Origin: Sphingobium lignivorans
GTDB taxonomy: Bacteria > Pseudomonadota > Alphaproteobacteria > Sphingomonadales > Sphingomonadaceae
Length of the DNA stretch: 64,000 nucleotides
Direction: 5' to 3'
Assembly (NCBI RefSeq): GCF_014203955.1
Contig: NZ_JACHKA010000001.1
Location: forward strand, 2,511,001-2,575,000
Notes under the pieces: model-generated
The model's database searches: none
What the model was told of the DNA's origin: nothing
The model's input: only the letters and a program-made list of their open reading frames with translations
Made by a program: the position numbers and the translations under genes
Shown here: positions 49,868-60,777 of the stretch, one piece after another
Layout of the letters: every line of letters starts with the position of its first letter
How positions within the stretch are numbered: position 1 is the first letter of the stretch

Positions 49868-52407
49868 TTGAGGGCTTCTGGAGCATGTCCGGCGAGCAGG
49901 CGCTCACGGCTTTGCACAGCACGCCAGCGGGGCTCGAGTCCGGCGAGGCCGCGGCCCGGCTGGAGGCGGACGGGCCGAACGCGATCGAGGAGGCGCGTTC
50001 ATTCCCTGCCCTGCGGTTGCTGGCGAGGCAGTTCAAAAGCCCGCTGGTGCTGATCCTCGTCTTCGGCGCGATGGTTTCGATGGTGCTGCGCGAGTGGCTC
50101 GACGCGACCATCATCCTGCTGATCGTGAGCGGAAGCTGCCTGCTGAGCTTCCTCCAGGAATATCGGGCATCGAAAGCCGTTGCCGCGCTGCGGGACCGGC
50201 TGGCGCTCAAAGCCCGCGTGCTGCGTGACGGACAGGAAATCGAGATCCCGACGCGCGAGATCGTGCCCGGCGACATCGTGCTGCTGTCGGCTGGCAACAT
50301 GGTGCCTGCCGATGGCCTGCTGATCGCCGCACAGGATTGCCTCGTCAATCAGGCCGCCCTGACCGGGGAGTCGCTCCCTGTGGAGAAGGCGCCCTGCGTG
50401 CTCCCCGCGGCGGCGGCGATGGGCGAGCGCACCAATGCCCTGTTCGCCGGCTCGTCCCTGCGCAGCGGCACCGCGAGGATGCTGGTCGTCCAGACCGGGT
50501 CGCGCACCGCATTCGGCCAGATCACCAGCCGGATCGGTGCCGCTGACGAGGAGACGGAGTTCGAACGGGGCGTGCGGACCTTCGGCATGATGCTTGTCCG
50601 CGTGATGATCGTCATGGTGCTCGCGGTGTTGACCGTGAACCAGCTGATGGACCGCCCGTTCGTGGAGTCCCTGCTGTTCGCGGTCGCGCTGGCGGTCGGT
50701 CTGTCGCCGGAGCTGCTGCCGGCGATCATCAGCGTCACGCTCGCCAAGGGCGCGCGTCATCTGGCCGCGCGCGGCGTGATCGTCCGGCGACTGGACGCGA
50801 TCGAGAATCTGGGCAGCATGGATATTCTCTGCACCGACAAGACCGGCACGCTCACCAGCGGCAAGGTCAGGCTGGAGGCAGCGGTCGATCTGGAGGGCGT
50901 GCCCTCGACACAGGTTCTGCAGGCGGCATTCCTCAATGCCTGCTTCGAGACCGGGATCGCCAACCCGCTGGACGAAGCGATCGTGGAGGCCGCGCCGGCC
51001 GTGCATCTTTCGAGCGAGGCCTGGCGCAAGCTCGACGAGATCCCTTATGATTTCAGCCGGCGGCGGCTCAGCATCCTGGTCGAGGAAAAAGGCGCGCCGG
51101 GCCAGTCCCGCATGGTCACCAAGGGCGCCTTTGCGGAAATGCTCGCCGTCTCCGGCCGCCTCCGGGAGCGCGGTACGGACCGTCCCCTGCTCGACGAGGA
51201 CAGGCGCCGGATAGAAGCTCTGTTCGAGGAGAAGGGAAAGGCCGGTTTCCGCGTGCTGGCTGTGGCCGAGCGGCAGTTCAGCACCGGCCATGACCGGGTG
51301 ACTCACGAGGATGAGGCCGATCTCACACTCATTGGCCTGCTGCTGTTCCTCGATCCTCCCAAGGAGGGTGTGGAGCGGACCATCCGCGATCTGCGGGACC
51401 TGGGCATCACCACCAAGATGATCAGTGGCGACAACCGGCACGTTGCCGCCCATGTCGCGGCCCAGGTGGGGCTCGATGCCACCGCCGTGCTGACCGGCGA
51501 CGAGATCGCCGGCATGTCGAGCGAGGCCCTGTGTCATCGCGCCGGGCAGGTCGCGGTGTTCGCCGAGATCGATCCGCAGCAGAAGGAGCAGATAATCCAT
51601 GCCCTGCAAAAGGCGGGACATGCCGTCGGCTACATGGGTGACGGCATCAACGATGCCCCTGCCCTGCGCCTCGCCGATGTCGGGATTTCGGTGGATCAGG
51701 CCGTCGATGTCGCGCGTGAGAGCGCCGACATCGTGCTCCTGCAGCAGGATCTGAATGTGCTGCGCCAGGGCATCGTTGATGGCCGCCATACCTTCGCCAA
51801 CACGCTCAAATATATCTCGATCACCACGAGCGCCAATTTCGGCAACATGGTGAGCATGGCGCTCGCCACGCCTTTGCTGCCGTTCCTGCCGCTGCTTCCC
51901 AAGCAGATCCTGCTCAACAATTTCCTGTCCGACATTCCCTCGATCGCGATTTCCAGCGACAATGTCGACCCCGAGCATCTCGAGGTGCCGCAGCGCTGGA
52001 GCATCCGGAATGTTCAGGCCTTCATGATCGTGTTCGGTCTCGTCAGCTCGGTTTTCGATCTGCTGACCTTCGGTGCGCTGCTCTGGATATTCCGGACGGA
52101 CGCGGCGACTTTCCAGACCGTCTGGTTCGTGATTTCCCTGCTCACGGAACTGGTCGTCGTGCTGGTCCTGCGCACGCGGCGGCTGAGCTGGAAGAGCCGG
52201 CCCGGGGGCCTGTTGCTCCGCACGACGCTGGTCATGATCGCGGTCGGGCTCATCCTGCCGTTCGTGCCCGGTCTCGACGGCCTGTTCGGTTTCGAGCGAC
52301 CGTCCGCCCGGATCATGGGCTTCAGCATCGCTATCGTAGCCTGCTATGCGCTGGCGACAGAAGTCACCAAGCGCCTGTTCTTCCCCCGACGCGAGAAGCA
52401 GGCCTGA
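49864..52407 (+). CDS. Magnesium-importing P-type ATPase, MgtA/MgtB type
   Basis: 847 aa, P3-type: short N-terminus, actuator ALTGESLPVEK, DKTGTLTSGK phosphorylation site, IPYDFSRRRLSI (MgtA-type nucleotide domain), GDGINDAPALRLADVG and ten membrane helices; the ASVDSAVDVARE-type and NNFLSDIPS stretches suit MgtA. Known members import Mg2+ under limitation. Start ATG 49864 with GGGAG. It is coupled to the flippase-like gene and followed by a bestrophin gene 47 bases on. No leader peptide or riboswitch was evident. Confidence 0.87.
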   Translation: MIEGFWSMSGEQALTALHSTPAGLESGEAAARLEADGPNAIEEARSFPALRLLARQFKSPLVLILVFGAMVSMVLREWLDATIILLIVSGSCLLSFLQEYRASKAVAALRDRLALKARVLRDGQEIEIPTREIVPGDIVLLSAGNMVPADGLLIAAQDCLVNQAALTGESLPVEKAPCVLPAAAAMGERTNALFAGSSLRSGTARMLVVQTGSRTAFGQITSRIGAADEETEFERGVRTFGMMLVRVMIVMVLAVLTVNQLMDRPFVESLLFAVALAVGLSPELLPAIISVTLAKGARHLAARGVIVRRLDAIENLGSMDILCTDKTGTLTSGKVRLEAAVDLEGVPSTQVLQAAFLNACFETGIANPLDEAIVEAAPAVHLSSEAWRKLDEIPYDFSRRRLSILVEEKGAPGQSRMVTKGAFAEMLAVSGRLRERGTDRPLLDEDRRRIEALFEEKGKAGFRVLAVAERQFSTGHDRVTHEDEADLTLIGLLLFLDPPKEGVERTIRDLRDLGITTKMISGDNRHVAAHVAAQVGLDATAVLTGDEIAGMSSEALCHRAGQVAVFAEIDPQQKEQIIHALQKAGHAVGYMGDGINDAPALRLADVGISVDQAVDVARESADIVLLQQDLNVLRQGIVDGRHTFANTLKYISITTSANFGNMVSMALATPLLPFLPLLPKQILLNNFLSDIPSIAISSDNVDPEHLEVPQRWSIRNVQAFMIVFGLVSSVFDLLTFGALLWIFRTDAATFQTVWFVISLLTELVVVLVLRTRRLSWKSRPGGLLLRTTLVMIAVGLILPFVPGLDGLFGFERPSARIMGFSIAIVACYALATEVTKRLFFPRREKQA

Positions 52408-52454
52408 CGCAGAGCGGCCTTGACTAGACCGCCCCGGCAGGAAAAGGCTGGCGC

Positions 52455-53351
52455 GTGATCGTTCGCTCCAAACCCGGCCTGCGCGAGATACTCTTCGCGC
52501 TTCACGGCACCATCCTGGTGCAGATCCTCGGTCGCCTGTCCATCATCGCGGTGGTCTGCGTCTGCGCCGTTCTGGCCGCGCTCACCTGGCCGGGCCTGTT
52601 CGCGCAGATCAGGGGCATTCCCTTCGCGCTGATCGGCATCTCGCTCTCGATCTTCATGAGCTTCCGCAACGGCGCCTGCTATGATCGCTGGTGGGAGGCG
52701 CGCAAGCTGTGGGGCGCGCTGGTCATCGCCTGCCGGTCCTTCGCCCGCCAGAGCGGCACGCTGGACGAGGCGGACCGGGCGGTGCTGCTGCGTTATCTCT
52801 GCGGCTTCACGGCAGGGCTCGCCGCCCGGCTGCGCGGCAATGACGAGCCTGCCGTCATTCGCGCCCATTGCGGCGAGGGATCGTGGACGACCTCCCCCAA
52901 CCCGACCGATGCCGTGCTGCAGCAGGCGGGCCGGCATTGCCTCGAACTTGCCGCGAGCCGAAAGATCACGTCCATCCACCATTCGCTGCTGGAGGGGCAG
53001 CTCGTCGCGCTCAGCCAGGTCCAGGCCGGGTGCGAGCGGATCGTCACGACGCCGATCCCCTTCACTTACTCGCTGGTCCTGCACCGCACGACCTACATCT
53101 TCTGCCTGCTGCTGCCTTTCGCGCTGGCCGGGATGCTCGGCTGGTGGACGCTGCTTCCCGTGCTGCTGGCGAGCTACACATTCTTCGGCCTCGATGCGCT
53201 GGCCGACCAACTCGAGGATCCCTTCGGCCTTGAACCCAACGACTTGCCGATCGATGCCATCACGCGCACCGTGGAGCGCGAGCTGCTGGCGTTGCTGGGC
53301 GAGGCAGACCTGCCCCCGCCGCTGGAGCCGCAGCGCTACATCCTGACCTGA
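52455..53351 (+). CDS. Bestrophin family ion channel
   Basis: 298 aa, four membrane helices. Bestrophin/UPF0187 features: FRNGACYDRWWEARKLWGALV, SQVQAGCERIVTTPIPFTYSLVLHRT, then the DALADQLEDPFGLEPNDLPID acidic motif typical of the C-terminal half. Bacterial members are pentameric channels, often sodium-selective. GTG start at 52455 with AGGAAAAGG. Its last 16 bases overlap the end of the convergent ogt gene. Confidence 0.9.
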   Translation: MIVRSKPGLREILFALHGTILVQILGRLSIIAVVCVCAVLAALTWPGLFAQIRGIPFALIGISLSIFMSFRNGACYDRWWEARKLWGALVIACRSFARQSGTLDEADRAVLLRYLCGFTAGLAARLRGNDEPAVIRAHCGEGSWTTSPNPTDAVLQQAGRHCLELAASRKITSIHHSLLEGQLVALSQVQAGCERIVTTPIPFTYSLVLHRTTYIFCLLLPFALAGMLGWWTLLPVLLASYTFFGLDALADQLEDPFGLEPNDLPIDAITRTVERELLALLGEADLPPPLEPQRYILT

Positions 53352-53863
53352 AAGAGCCCGCCCTCCATGGCATCGACGGGGACGGCCATGCCTTCCAGCG
53401 CCAGCAGGAAGCGCTTGGCCGCAAGGCCGCCGGCAAATCCCGTCAGCGCGCCATCGGCCCCGACCACGCGATGGCAGGGCGCCACGATGGAGATGGGGTT
53501 CCTGCCATTGGCCGCGCCCACCGCGCGCACTGCGCTGGGCCGACCGATCGCGCGGGCGATATCCGCATAGCTGCGCGTCTCGCCGAACGGGATTGCGAGC
53601 AGCGCCGTCCAGACCTGCTTCTGGAAATCCGTCCCCTCGAAATCGAGCGGAAGATCGAAGCGCTGGCGCGTGCCGTCGAAATAGCCACCCAGCTGGCGCG
53701 CCGCCTCGTCGAGCATCGGATGATCGCCCGCCTCCACGCGTGGCCCGCGCTTCACCCGCGCCGGATCGTCATTCTCCCAGAGGACCGCCGAAAGGCCACG
53801 CTCGCTCGCGAGCAAAGTGAGCACGCCGAGCGGCGAATTCATGGTGCGGACTGCGTAACTCAT
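53336..53863 (-). CDS. ogt: Methylated-DNA-protein-cysteine methyltransferase
   Basis: Removes alkyl groups from O6-alkylguanine in a suicide reaction. 175 aa. The acceptor Cys130 lies in APCHRVVGADG; the FQKQVWTALLAIPFGETRSY helix and the AVRAVGAANGRNP Arg-finger helix are present. No Ada N-terminal domain, so this is the Ogt type. Start at 53863. Divergent from lexA, 191 bases away. Convergent overlap with the bestrophin gene. Confidence 0.93.
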   Translation of the reverse strand: MSYAVRTMNSPLGVLTLLASERGLSAVLWENDDPARVKRGPRVEAGDHPMLDEAARQLGGYFDGTRQRFDLPLDFEGTDFQKQVWTALLAIPFGETRSYADIARAIGRPSAVRAVGAANGRNPISIVAPCHRVVGADGALTGFAGGLAAKRFLLALEGMAVPVDAMEGGLFQVRM

Positions 53864-53992
53864 GCCGGGCTCCTGTCATGGAAATGCCGCCATAAAGGCA
53901 CGGGCGCGCGCGCACATCCCGCAGCTTGCGTTCAAACCGCACCGGCGAAGGCGCCACCAGGCATCGTCATCGGGCGCGATCGGGAAGGTTGC

Positions 53993-54035
53993 TTGACTTA
54001 GCGCCATTCGTTTCCTAAACGTTCACTGTCCGTTC
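53993..54035 (+). promoter_or_regulatory. lexA promoter with SOS box
   Basis: -35 TTGACT (53993) and -10 TAAACG (54016) have a 17-base spacer. The SOS box GTTC-ACTGTCC-GTTC at 54021-54035 fits the alphaproteobacterial LexA consensus GTTC-N7-GTTC exactly, overlapping the probable start of transcription. Supports LexA autorepression. Confidence 0.85.
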
Positions 54036-54054
54036 CAACTTTCAGGGCCATGCC

Positions 54055-54750
54055 ATGCTGACCGCCAAGCAACAGCAACTGCTAAGCTATATCAAGCAGC
54101 ATCTCGACCAGGGCGGCGTCTCGCCCAGCTTCGAGGAAATGAAGGAAGCGCTGGACCTCAAGTCGAAGTCGGGCATCCATCGGCTGATCAGCGCGCTCGA
54201 GGAGCGCGGCTTCATTCGCCGCCTGCCCAATCGGGCGCGGGCGCTGGAGATCGTCAAGCTGCCGGACAGCCTGTCGTCGAGCGCCCATGCCGCGCCGGGC
54301 GCGAATGTGGTCCCGCTTCGCAAGCCCACCCCTGCCCCGCTCGCCGCGTCGACGATCGCCGCCAATGACGTGGTGGAGATTCCGCTCCATGGGCGCATCG
54401 CCGCCGGTGTGCCGATCGAGGCGATGGAAGGGCAGACCATGTTGTCCGTGCCCGCCGCACTGCTCGGATCAGGCGATCATTATGCGCTCGAAGTGTCCGG
54501 CGATTCCATGATCGAGGCCGGCATCCTCGATGGCGATTTCGCGCTGATCCAGCGCGCGGACACCGCCCGGCCGGGCCAGATCGTCGTCGCGCTGATCGAC
54601 GAGAACGAGGCGACACTCAAATATTTCCAGCCCGAAGGCCGCAAGGTTCGGCTGGCGCCCGCCAATCGCGATTATGATCCGCAAGTCTATGATGCGGATC
54701 AGGTGCGGGTGCAGGGCAGGCTCGCGGGTCTGCTGCGCCGTTATAATTGA
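54055..54750 (+). CDS. lexA: LexA repressor
   Basis: 231 aa. N-terminal winged HTH ([38 protein letters not shown]). The cleavable peptide bond is Ala117-Gly118 (RIAAGVP), and the serine protease dyad is Ser151 (SGDSMIEAG) and Lys189 (EATLKYF). Self-cleavage on RecA filaments releases the SOS regulon. Preceded by its own SOS box. Confidence 0.97.
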   Translation: MLTAKQQQLLSYIKQHLDQGGVSPSFEEMKEALDLKSKSGIHRLISALEERGFIRRLPNRARALEIVKLPDSLSSSAHAAPGANVVPLRKPTPAPLAASTIAANDVVEIPLHGRIAAGVPIEAMEGQTMLSVPAALLGSGDHYALEVSGDSMIEAGILDGDFALIQRADTARPGQIVVALIDENEATLKYFQPEGRKVRLAPANRDYDPQVYDADQVRVQGRLAGLLRRYN

Positions 54751-54912
54751 CCGCGGCATCTGGCGGGGGCGGCGTCCTCGCTGAACCGGCGCGGACGACG
54801 GACCGGTAACGGACGGCCCCCGGCGCTGCGCTGCGTTCCTCACCCGGGATCCAGCCGCGTCTGCGGTCGGGACCCCGACGAGGCGCGCCGGCCCGCCCCC
54901 GGAAAATGCCGG

Positions 54913-57048
54913 TCATCTGTCGCGGATGATCCAGGGATGCTCGTCCCGGGGATCGCGCCCGCCAATGATCCTTCGGTCCCGCAAGGAGATCATCGCGCCG
55001 CCCATCGCCGCCAGCACCGGCCGGTCGAGCTTTGCCCAGCGGGGCAGGCAGGCATTGGGCAGCCTGCGATCGGCAATGGCGACGTCCGCCCGGGCACAGG
55101 CAGCGACGAGCGCCTGCCACGGCACGCGCAGGCTGGACCGGGTCATCAGCAGCCGGACGGACTCGGCATCGGCGCGCCGGAGCGTCACTTCGCACAGGTC
55201 CCGCGAACAGGCCGCCTCGCCGGTGTCGGCCAGCACGGCGAATGCGCCTTCATAGCCCGCCGCCTCGGCAAGGGTGGTGCGCACATAGTCCCCAGCGCGG
55301 TCGCGCAGCAGGGCCATTTCCCCGTTCGCCACGCGCAGGGCCACATGCCGCCCGTCCGCGGTGACCAGCACGTCGGGCGCGGGCGCGGCCAGCGTGAACG
55401 CGAGGCCGATCACCGCGGCCGGCGCGCCCAGCCAGCGGACCCGACTGCGCCAGAGCATCAGCCAGATGAAGCCGATCATCGCCAGCGCGAAGGCGAAATT
55501 CCCCGATGTCGGCCGGACCATCGTGGCGAAGGGCTGGTCCGCCACGAAATGCGCGAGCGCCAGCAACAGTGCCAGCGCCGCTTCCACGATCCACCAGGCC
55601 GGCCTGCCGAGGCCGACGATGTCCAGCATCAGCGCGAGCGCCTCGAAGGGCATGATGACGAAGCTCGTCAGCGGAATGGCGATCATGTTCGCCAGCGCGC
55701 CAAGCAGGCCGGCGCGATGAAAATGCGCGAAAGCGATCGGCGTGAGCACAATCTCGACGACGAGCCCGGTAGCGAGCAGCGCGCCCAGATGGCGCAGGAG
55801 GCGCCGCCAGCGCGCTTCCTCCCGCCGCGCGAAGAAGGCCCGCGCCGGCGGATATTCGTAAAGCGCGACGATCGCGGTGACGGCGGCGAAGCTCATCTGG
55901 AAGCTGGGGCCCGGCACGCTCTCCGGCCAGAAGAGCATGACGATGAGGGCGCCGACCGCGATCATGCGCAGGCTGATCGCCTCGCGCCCCAGCGCCAGCC
56001 CGCAAATGACGAGCAGCGCCGCGATGCACGAGCGGACCGTCGGCACTTCCGCGCCGGTGAACAGGGTGTAAGCGATTCCCGCCACCCCGCCGAGGCACGC
56101 GGCCACGAGGAGGATCGGCCATCGCAGCGCCAGTCCCGGCGAGAGGGCGAGCAGTCGCATTGCCACGAGCATCACGCCGCCGATGAGCGCGGAGACATGG
56201 AGGCCGCTGATCGAGAGCAGATGCGCGAGGCCGCTGCGGCGCATCGCTTCCGCGTCCGCCTCGCTGATGCGCGTGCGGTCCCCGGTCGCCAGCGTCACGG
56301 CGATCGCGCCTTCGCCGCCGGGAAGGCGCTCGGCGATGTGCGCGGCCATCCGCGCCCGCGCGCCGGGCCCGCTGTCGCCCCCGCTGACCCTGCGGACCGT
56401 CCCGATCACCCGGCCGGACGCGCCGATCCCCGCGAAATAAGCCCGCTCGGCAAAATCATAGGCGCCGGGCACGGCGGAAGGTGCCGGCGGCATCAGCCGC
56501 GTGCGCAGCGCGACGACATCGCCCCGCCCCGGGCTTTGGGGCAATTGCGCAGGTTCCGCGTTCACGCGAATACGCCGGGGCAGGTCCGGCCGGTCGAGCG
56601 GCGCGAGATCGAGCCGGACGAGCCCGCGCGAGAGCAGCGACTCGACCCCCGTCACGCGCGCGTTCAGCTCCACCATGGCCGGCCGGGCGAGCGGCATGGC
56701 GCCCATCAGCAGCGCCTTGGCCCATATCAGCAGGCAGCCCGCCGCCAGCAGCATGGCGCCCGTCGCAAGTGTCGGCGCCAGCCGCCCGCCCCGGCCCAGC
56801 ATCCCGACCGCCATCGCGAAGCCCAGCCAGCCGACGACCCAGGCGACCCAATGCAGCGATGTCGGCAGGGCAAACCACGCGCAGATGCCCGCTCCCAGTG
56901 CGACCGGACACCACAAGGGCAGTTGGGCGCGCTCATCCTCCAGCCATGCCTCCACCCATGTGCGCAGGCGTGAGACAGCAGCGCTGCTGCGGTGCAACAG
57001 CGGGATTTGTCGACTGGAAAAAGCCGTGCTAGGGGCGTGCTCGTTCAA
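54913..57048 (-). CDS. comEC: ComEC/Rec2 family DNA-uptake membrane protein
   Basis: 711 aa from a TTG at 57048. Hydrophobic N-terminal segments and DUF4131 region (about 60-230), then the Competence domain with [34 protein letters not shown] and [12 protein letters not shown], and a C-terminal region ending before any clear metallo-beta-lactamase motif, so the hydrolase part may be degenerate. The start is uncertain. TTG 57048 has a GGGGAAGGGG site but coincides with the divergent gltX region; a later start such as GTG 56958 would leave room for promoters. Natural competence cannot be inferred. Confidence 0.85.
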   Translation of the reverse strand: MNEHAPSTAFSSRQIPLLHRSSAAVSRLRTWVEAWLEDERAQLPLWCPVALGAGICAWFALPTSLHWVAWVVGWLGFAMAVGMLGRGGRLAPTLATGAMLLAAGCLLIWAKALLMGAMPLARPAMVELNARVTGVESLLSRGLVRLDLAPLDRPDLPRRIRVNAEPAQLPQSPGRGDVVALRTRLMPPAPSAVPGAYDFAERAYFAGIGASGRVIGTVRRVSGGDSGPGARARMAAHIAERLPGGEGAIAVTLATGDRTRISEADAEAMRRSGLAHLLSISGLHVSALIGGVMLVAMRLLALSPGLALRWPILLVAACLGGVAGIAYTLFTGAEVPTVRSCIAALLVICGLALGREAISLRMIAVGALIVMLFWPESVPGPSFQMSFAAVTAIVALYEYPPARAFFARREEARWRRLLRHLGALLATGLVVEIVLTPIAFAHFHRAGLLGALANMIAIPLTSFVIMPFEALALMLDIVGLGRPAWWIVEAALALLLALAHFVADQPFATMVRPTSGNFAFALAMIGFIWLMLWRSRVRWLGAPAAVIGLAFTLAAPAPDVLVTADGRHVALRVANGEMALLRDRAGDYVRTTLAEAAGYEGAFAVLADTGEAACSRDLCEVTLRRADAESVRLLMTRSSLRVPWQALVAACARADVAIADRRLPNACLPRWAKLDRPVLAAMGGAMISLRDRRIIGGRDPRDEHPWIIRDR

Positions 57049-57080
57049 TGGACCCCTTCCCCCCTGGAGCTGAGCATAGC

Positions 57081-58508
57081 GTGACGGACGGTTTGAAAAC
57101 AACGAGCAAGGTCGTCACCCGCTTCGCCCCCTCGCCCACGGGTTTCCTGCATATTGGCGGCGCCCGCACCGCGCTGTTCAATTATCTCTTCGCCCGGCAT
57201 CATGGCGGCCGATTCCTGCTGCGGATCGAGGATACCGACCGCGCCCGCTCTACCGAGCAGGCGATCGAGGCGATCTTCGACGGGCTGGGCTGGCTGGGCC
57301 TGGAGGGCGATGAAGAGCCTGTCTTCCAGTTCGCTCGCCTCCATCGCCACGCCGAAGTCGCGCAGCAGATGCTGGCGGCCGGTCACGCCTATAAATGCTT
57401 CGCGACGCCCGAGGAACTGGCCGAGCTGCGCGAGCAGCAGCGCGCCGCCCGCCAGCCGATGCGCTATGACGGCCGCTGGCGCGACCGCGATCCCGCCGAG
57501 GGTGGCGACAAGCCCTTCGTGATCCGCCTCAAGGCGCCGCGGGACGGCGAAACGGTAATCGAGGACGCGGTGCAGGGCCGCGTCGTCGTCCAGAACAACG
57601 AGCTCGATGACATGATCCTGCTCCGCTCGGACGGCACGCCGACCTATATGCTCGCCGTGGTCGTGGACGATCACGACATGGGCATCACGCATGTCATCCG
57701 GGGCGACGATCATCTCAACAATGCCTTCCGCCAGCTCGGCATCATCCGCGCGATGGGCTGGCCCGAGCCGGTCTATGCCCACATCCCGCTCATCCACGGG
57801 GCAGACGGTGCCAAGCTCTCGAAGCGCCATGGCGCCATGGGCGTCGACGCCTATCGCGACGAGCTGGGCATGCTGCCCGAGGCAGTGAACAATTATCTGC
57901 TCCGGCTGGGCTGGGGCCATGGCGACGAAGAGATCATCGATCGCGCGCGCGCCGTCGAGCTGTTCGACCTCTCCGGCGTGGGCCGCTCTCCCTCCCGCTT
58001 CGACATCAAGAAGCTGGAAAGCCTCAATGGCCATTGTATCCGCGAGGCCGATGACGGGCGCCTCGCCCTGCTGGTCGCGGAGCGCATGGCACCACTGGAC
58101 GACAGCGCCGCTGCGCAGGCGCGCCTCCACAAGCTGGCCGACATCATGCCCGCCCTCAAGCCCCGCGCGAAAACGCTGCAGGAATTGACCGAGGGCGCCG
58201 CTTTCCTCTTTGCCACGCGACCGATTCATGTCGACGAGGCCGCCGCGAAGTTGCTAGACACAGACGCGCGGACCTTGATCAAGACCGTGGCCGATGCCCT
58301 TGGAAAGCTGCCGGACTGGTCGCTCGAAGGGATCGAGACCGCGATACGGACCGTGGCTGAGGATGCCGGTCTGGGACTTGGCAAGGTGGCACAACCGCTG
58401 CGCGCCGCATTGACCGGGCGAACGACTTCGCCTGGTATTTTCGACGTGCTCTACCATCTTGGACAGGAAGAGACACTCGGGCGTCTTGGTGACCAGATCC
58501 GGGACTGA
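57081..58508 (+). CDS. gltX: Glutamyl-tRNA synthetase
   Basis: 475 aa from GTG 57081; an ATG at 57048 gives 486 aa. Class I aaRS: HIGH motif HIGGART and KMSKS-equivalent KLSKRHGA, with [19 protein letters not shown] in the Rossmann core. The C-terminal helical anticodon domain is complete. Divergent to comEC. Followed 33 bases later by gltA. Confidence 0.94.
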   Translation: MTDGLKTTSKVVTRFAPSPTGFLHIGGARTALFNYLFARHHGGRFLLRIEDTDRARSTEQAIEAIFDGLGWLGLEGDEEPVFQFARLHRHAEVAQQMLAAGHAYKCFATPEELAELREQQRAARQPMRYDGRWRDRDPAEGGDKPFVIRLKAPRDGETVIEDAVQGRVVVQNNELDDMILLRSDGTPTYMLAVVVDDHDMGITHVIRGDDHLNNAFRQLGIIRAMGWPEPVYAHIPLIHGADGAKLSKRHGAMGVDAYRDELGMLPEAVNNYLLRLGWGHGDEEIIDRARAVELFDLSGVGRSPSRFDIKKLESLNGHCIREADDGRLALLVAERMAPLDDSAAAQARLHKLADIMPALKPRAKTLQELTEGAAFLFATRPIHVDEAAAKLLDTDARTLIKTVADALGKLPDWSLEGIETAIRTVAEDAGLGLGKVAQPLRAALTGRTTSPGIFDVLYHLGQEETLGRLGDQIRD

Positions 58509-58541
58509 CCAGCCGCGAACAAAGGAACGAGGGGTGAAGGA

Positions 58542-59825
58542 ATGACCGATAATGTCAAACTGAACGTCGACGCTAAAGAGGTGGACCTCAAGGTGCTCTC
58601 CGGTTCGGTGGGCCCGCAGGTCATCGACGTGCGCAAGCTTTACGCGCAGACGGGGATGTTCACTTACGATCCCGGCTTCACCTCCACGGCGAGCTGCGAT
58701 TCGGCTCTGACGTACATCGATGGCGACAAGGGCGTCCTGCTCCACCGCGGTTACCCGATCGAGGAACTGTCCGAGCATTCGAGCTTCATGGAAGTCGCCT
58801 ATCTGCTGCTGCGCGGGGATCTGCCCTCCAAGGACGAGCTGGACAAGTTCGTCTGGACCATCACGCGCCACACCATGGTGCATGAGCAGCTCAGCACCTT
58901 CTTCCGCGGTTTCCGGCGCGACGCGCACCCGATGGCGATCATGTGCGGCGTCGTTGGCGCCCTGTCGGCCTTCTATCACGATTCGACCGACATCACGGAC
59001 CCCGTCCAGCGGATGATCGCGAGCCACCGCCTCATCGCGAAGATGCCAACGCTGGCTGCCATGGCCTACAAATATTCGGTCGGCCAGCCCTTCGTCTATC
59101 CGCGCAATGACCTGAGCTACACCGGCAATTTCCTGCACATGACCTTCTCGGTCCCGGCCGAGGAATATGTCGTGAACCCGGTGATCGAGCGGGCGCTGGA
59201 CCGCATCTTCATCCTGCACGCCGACCATGAGCAGAACGCGTCGACCTCGACCGTCCGCCTCGCCGGCTCGTCGGGCGCGAATCCGTTCGCCTGCATCGCG
59301 GCGGGCATCGCCTGCCTGTGGGGCCCCGCGCATGGCGGCGCCAACGAAGCGGCGCTGAACATGCTCCGCGAGATCGGGACGCCCGAGCGCATCCCGGCCT
59401 ATATCGCCCGCGCCAAGAACAAGGACGATCCTTTCCGGCTGATGGGCTTTGGCCATCGCGTCTACAAGAATTACGATCCGCGCGCGACAGTGATGCAGAA
59501 GACGGTGCGCGAAGTGCTCTCCGAGCTCAAGGTGAGCGACCCGATCTTCGACGTTGCCCTGCAGCTCGAGGAAATGGCGCTCAAGGACGATTATTTCGCC
59601 GAGAAGAAGCTCTTCCCGAACGTCGATTTCTATTCGGGCATCATCCTTTCGGCCATCGGCTTCCCGACCGACATGTTCACGGTGCTTTTCGCACTGGCGC
59701 GGACTGTCGGCTGGGTGGCGCACTGGAACGAAATGATCTCGGATCCAGAGCAGAAGATCGGCCGCCCCCGCCAGCTCTACACCGGCCCGGCGCAGCGCCC
59801 CTACGTGCCTGTCGCCGAGCGCTGA
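58542..59825 (+). CDS. gltA: Type II citrate synthase
   Basis: 427 aa, condenses acetyl-CoA and oxaloacetate. Catalytic His in [10 protein letters not shown] and in [14 protein letters not shown], and Asp in the [13 protein letters not shown] region, all conserved for the hexameric, NADH-sensitive bacterial type. The N-terminal small domain (about 1-40) is present. GAAGGA before the ATG. A strong terminator follows at 59838. Confidence 0.96.
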   Translation: MTDNVKLNVDAKEVDLKVLSGSVGPQVIDVRKLYAQTGMFTYDPGFTSTASCDSALTYIDGDKGVLLHRGYPIEELSEHSSFMEVAYLLLRGDLPSKDELDKFVWTITRHTMVHEQLSTFFRGFRRDAHPMAIMCGVVGALSAFYHDSTDITDPVQRMIASHRLIAKMPTLAAMAYKYSVGQPFVYPRNDLSYTGNFLHMTFSVPAEEYVVNPVIERALDRIFILHADHEQNASTSTVRLAGSSGANPFACIAAGIACLWGPAHGGANEAALNMLREIGTPERIPAYIARAKNKDDPFRLMGFGHRVYKNYDPRATVMQKTVREVLSELKVSDPIFDVALQLEEMALKDDYFAEKKLFPNVDFYSGIILSAIGFPTDMFTVLFALARTVGWVAHWNEMISDPEQKIGRPRQLYTGPAQRPYVPVAER

Positions 59826-59837
59826 GAACGAATATCG

Positions 59838-59871
59838 GCCGGACGGCAGCGAGCCTGTCGTCCGGCTTCTT
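59838..59871 (+). terminator. Rho-independent terminator after gltA
   Basis: Twelve-pair stem GCCGGACGGCAG / CTGTCGTCCGGC (one G-U pair), five-base loop, followed by TTCTT. Twelve bases after the gltA stop. Confidence 0.8.
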
Positions 59872-60139
59872 CCATGGATCACCCCGGCGCTCCACTCGCG
59901 AGGCTCCGCTTTCCCGCCCTCCCCGTCCGCTCCCTCGCTCGGCCTCTCCGCGCGGCTGGGCGATTGCCGTCCGTCGAAAGATCGGCTACCGATCCCCGCA
60001 GGGTCAGCAGTTCACCCAGGCGTCACCGTCCCGCGAGGGAAGCTAAACCTGCCGAAAACCAGACAAACGACTCCAGCCCTCGTGCCGCGTCGCAAGCCGG
60101 TGACCCTCGATATCCAGCAGGCACATGCGAGGATTGGTC
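59872..60139. other. Non-coding gap after gltA terminator
   Basis: 268 bases without a supported gene or RNA. The DUF2087-like gene's promoter should lie here; nothing stands out except AAACCTG repeats and a pyrimidine-rich stretch. Confidence 0.4.
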
Positions 60140-60721
60140 ATGTCCAGAACGATCTTGCCGTTCGCTGCTCCGGATTTTTCCGCTCTTGCCCGCTCGCTGC
60201 GCCAGCAGCTTGTCGGGCGCACCGCAGCGCCCGGTCATCTTGAACTGATGAACATGCTGGCGCGGGCCGCCGGCAGCCGCAATTACCAGCATTACCGGGC
60301 GCAGGCACTCGCCACGCCCACGCAGCAAGCGCACGCTGCGCCCCCGGCCACGCACGACATCGAGGCGGCGGACGCCCCGCCCGTGCGCCCCGAACGCCTC
60401 GAAAAAGCCCTGCGCTGCTTCGATCGGGATGGCCGGCTCACTCGCTGGCCGGCGCGCACCGTGCTCCAGCATCTCTGCCTGTGGCCGCTCTGGGCGGATT
60501 TCCCCCCGGCCCGCACGCTCGATGAGAAGCAGGTCAACGACTATCTTAAGAGCCGCAACAGCTTCTCGGATCATGCCATCCTGCGGCGGGAGATGTGCAA
60601 CACCGGGCTCCTCAGCCGCACGCGCGACGGCCGGGCCTATCGGCGGCTGGAGCGGCGCCCGCCGCCCGAAGCGCTCATGATGATCCGCCTGCAAGCCGAC
60701 AAGTGCCGCAAGGCGGGGTGA
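60140..60721 (+). CDS. DUF2087 domain protein
   Basis: 193 aa from ATG 60140. N-terminal helix region (FSALARSLRQQL), Ala/Pro-rich linker, then a C-terminal DUF2087 domain (about 100-175): ALRCFDRDGRLTRWPARTVL, EKQVNDYLKSRNSFSDHAIL, RREMCNTGLLSRTRDGRAY. The domain resembles small winged helices attached to regulators. Function unknown. GG-rich ribosome site. Confidence 0.75.
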   Translation: MSRTILPFAAPDFSALARSLRQQLVGRTAAPGHLELMNMLARAAGSRNYQHYRAQALATPTQQAHAAPPATHDIEAADAPPVRPERLEKALRCFDRDGRLTRWPARTVLQHLCLWPLWADFPPARTLDEKQVNDYLKSRNSFSDHAILRREMCNTGLLSRTRDGRAYRRLERRPPPEALMMIRLQADKCRKAG

Positions 60722-60777
60722 CAGGGGAATGAACGTCAGCAGGAAGGTTCGGGGCCCATGTCCCGGCCTTTCCGGGC

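Noticed and set aside
54937-56973. 678-aa plus-strand open frame opposite comEC
   Set aside because: His/Arg/Gln-rich shadow without homology; comEC motifs are on the minus strand.
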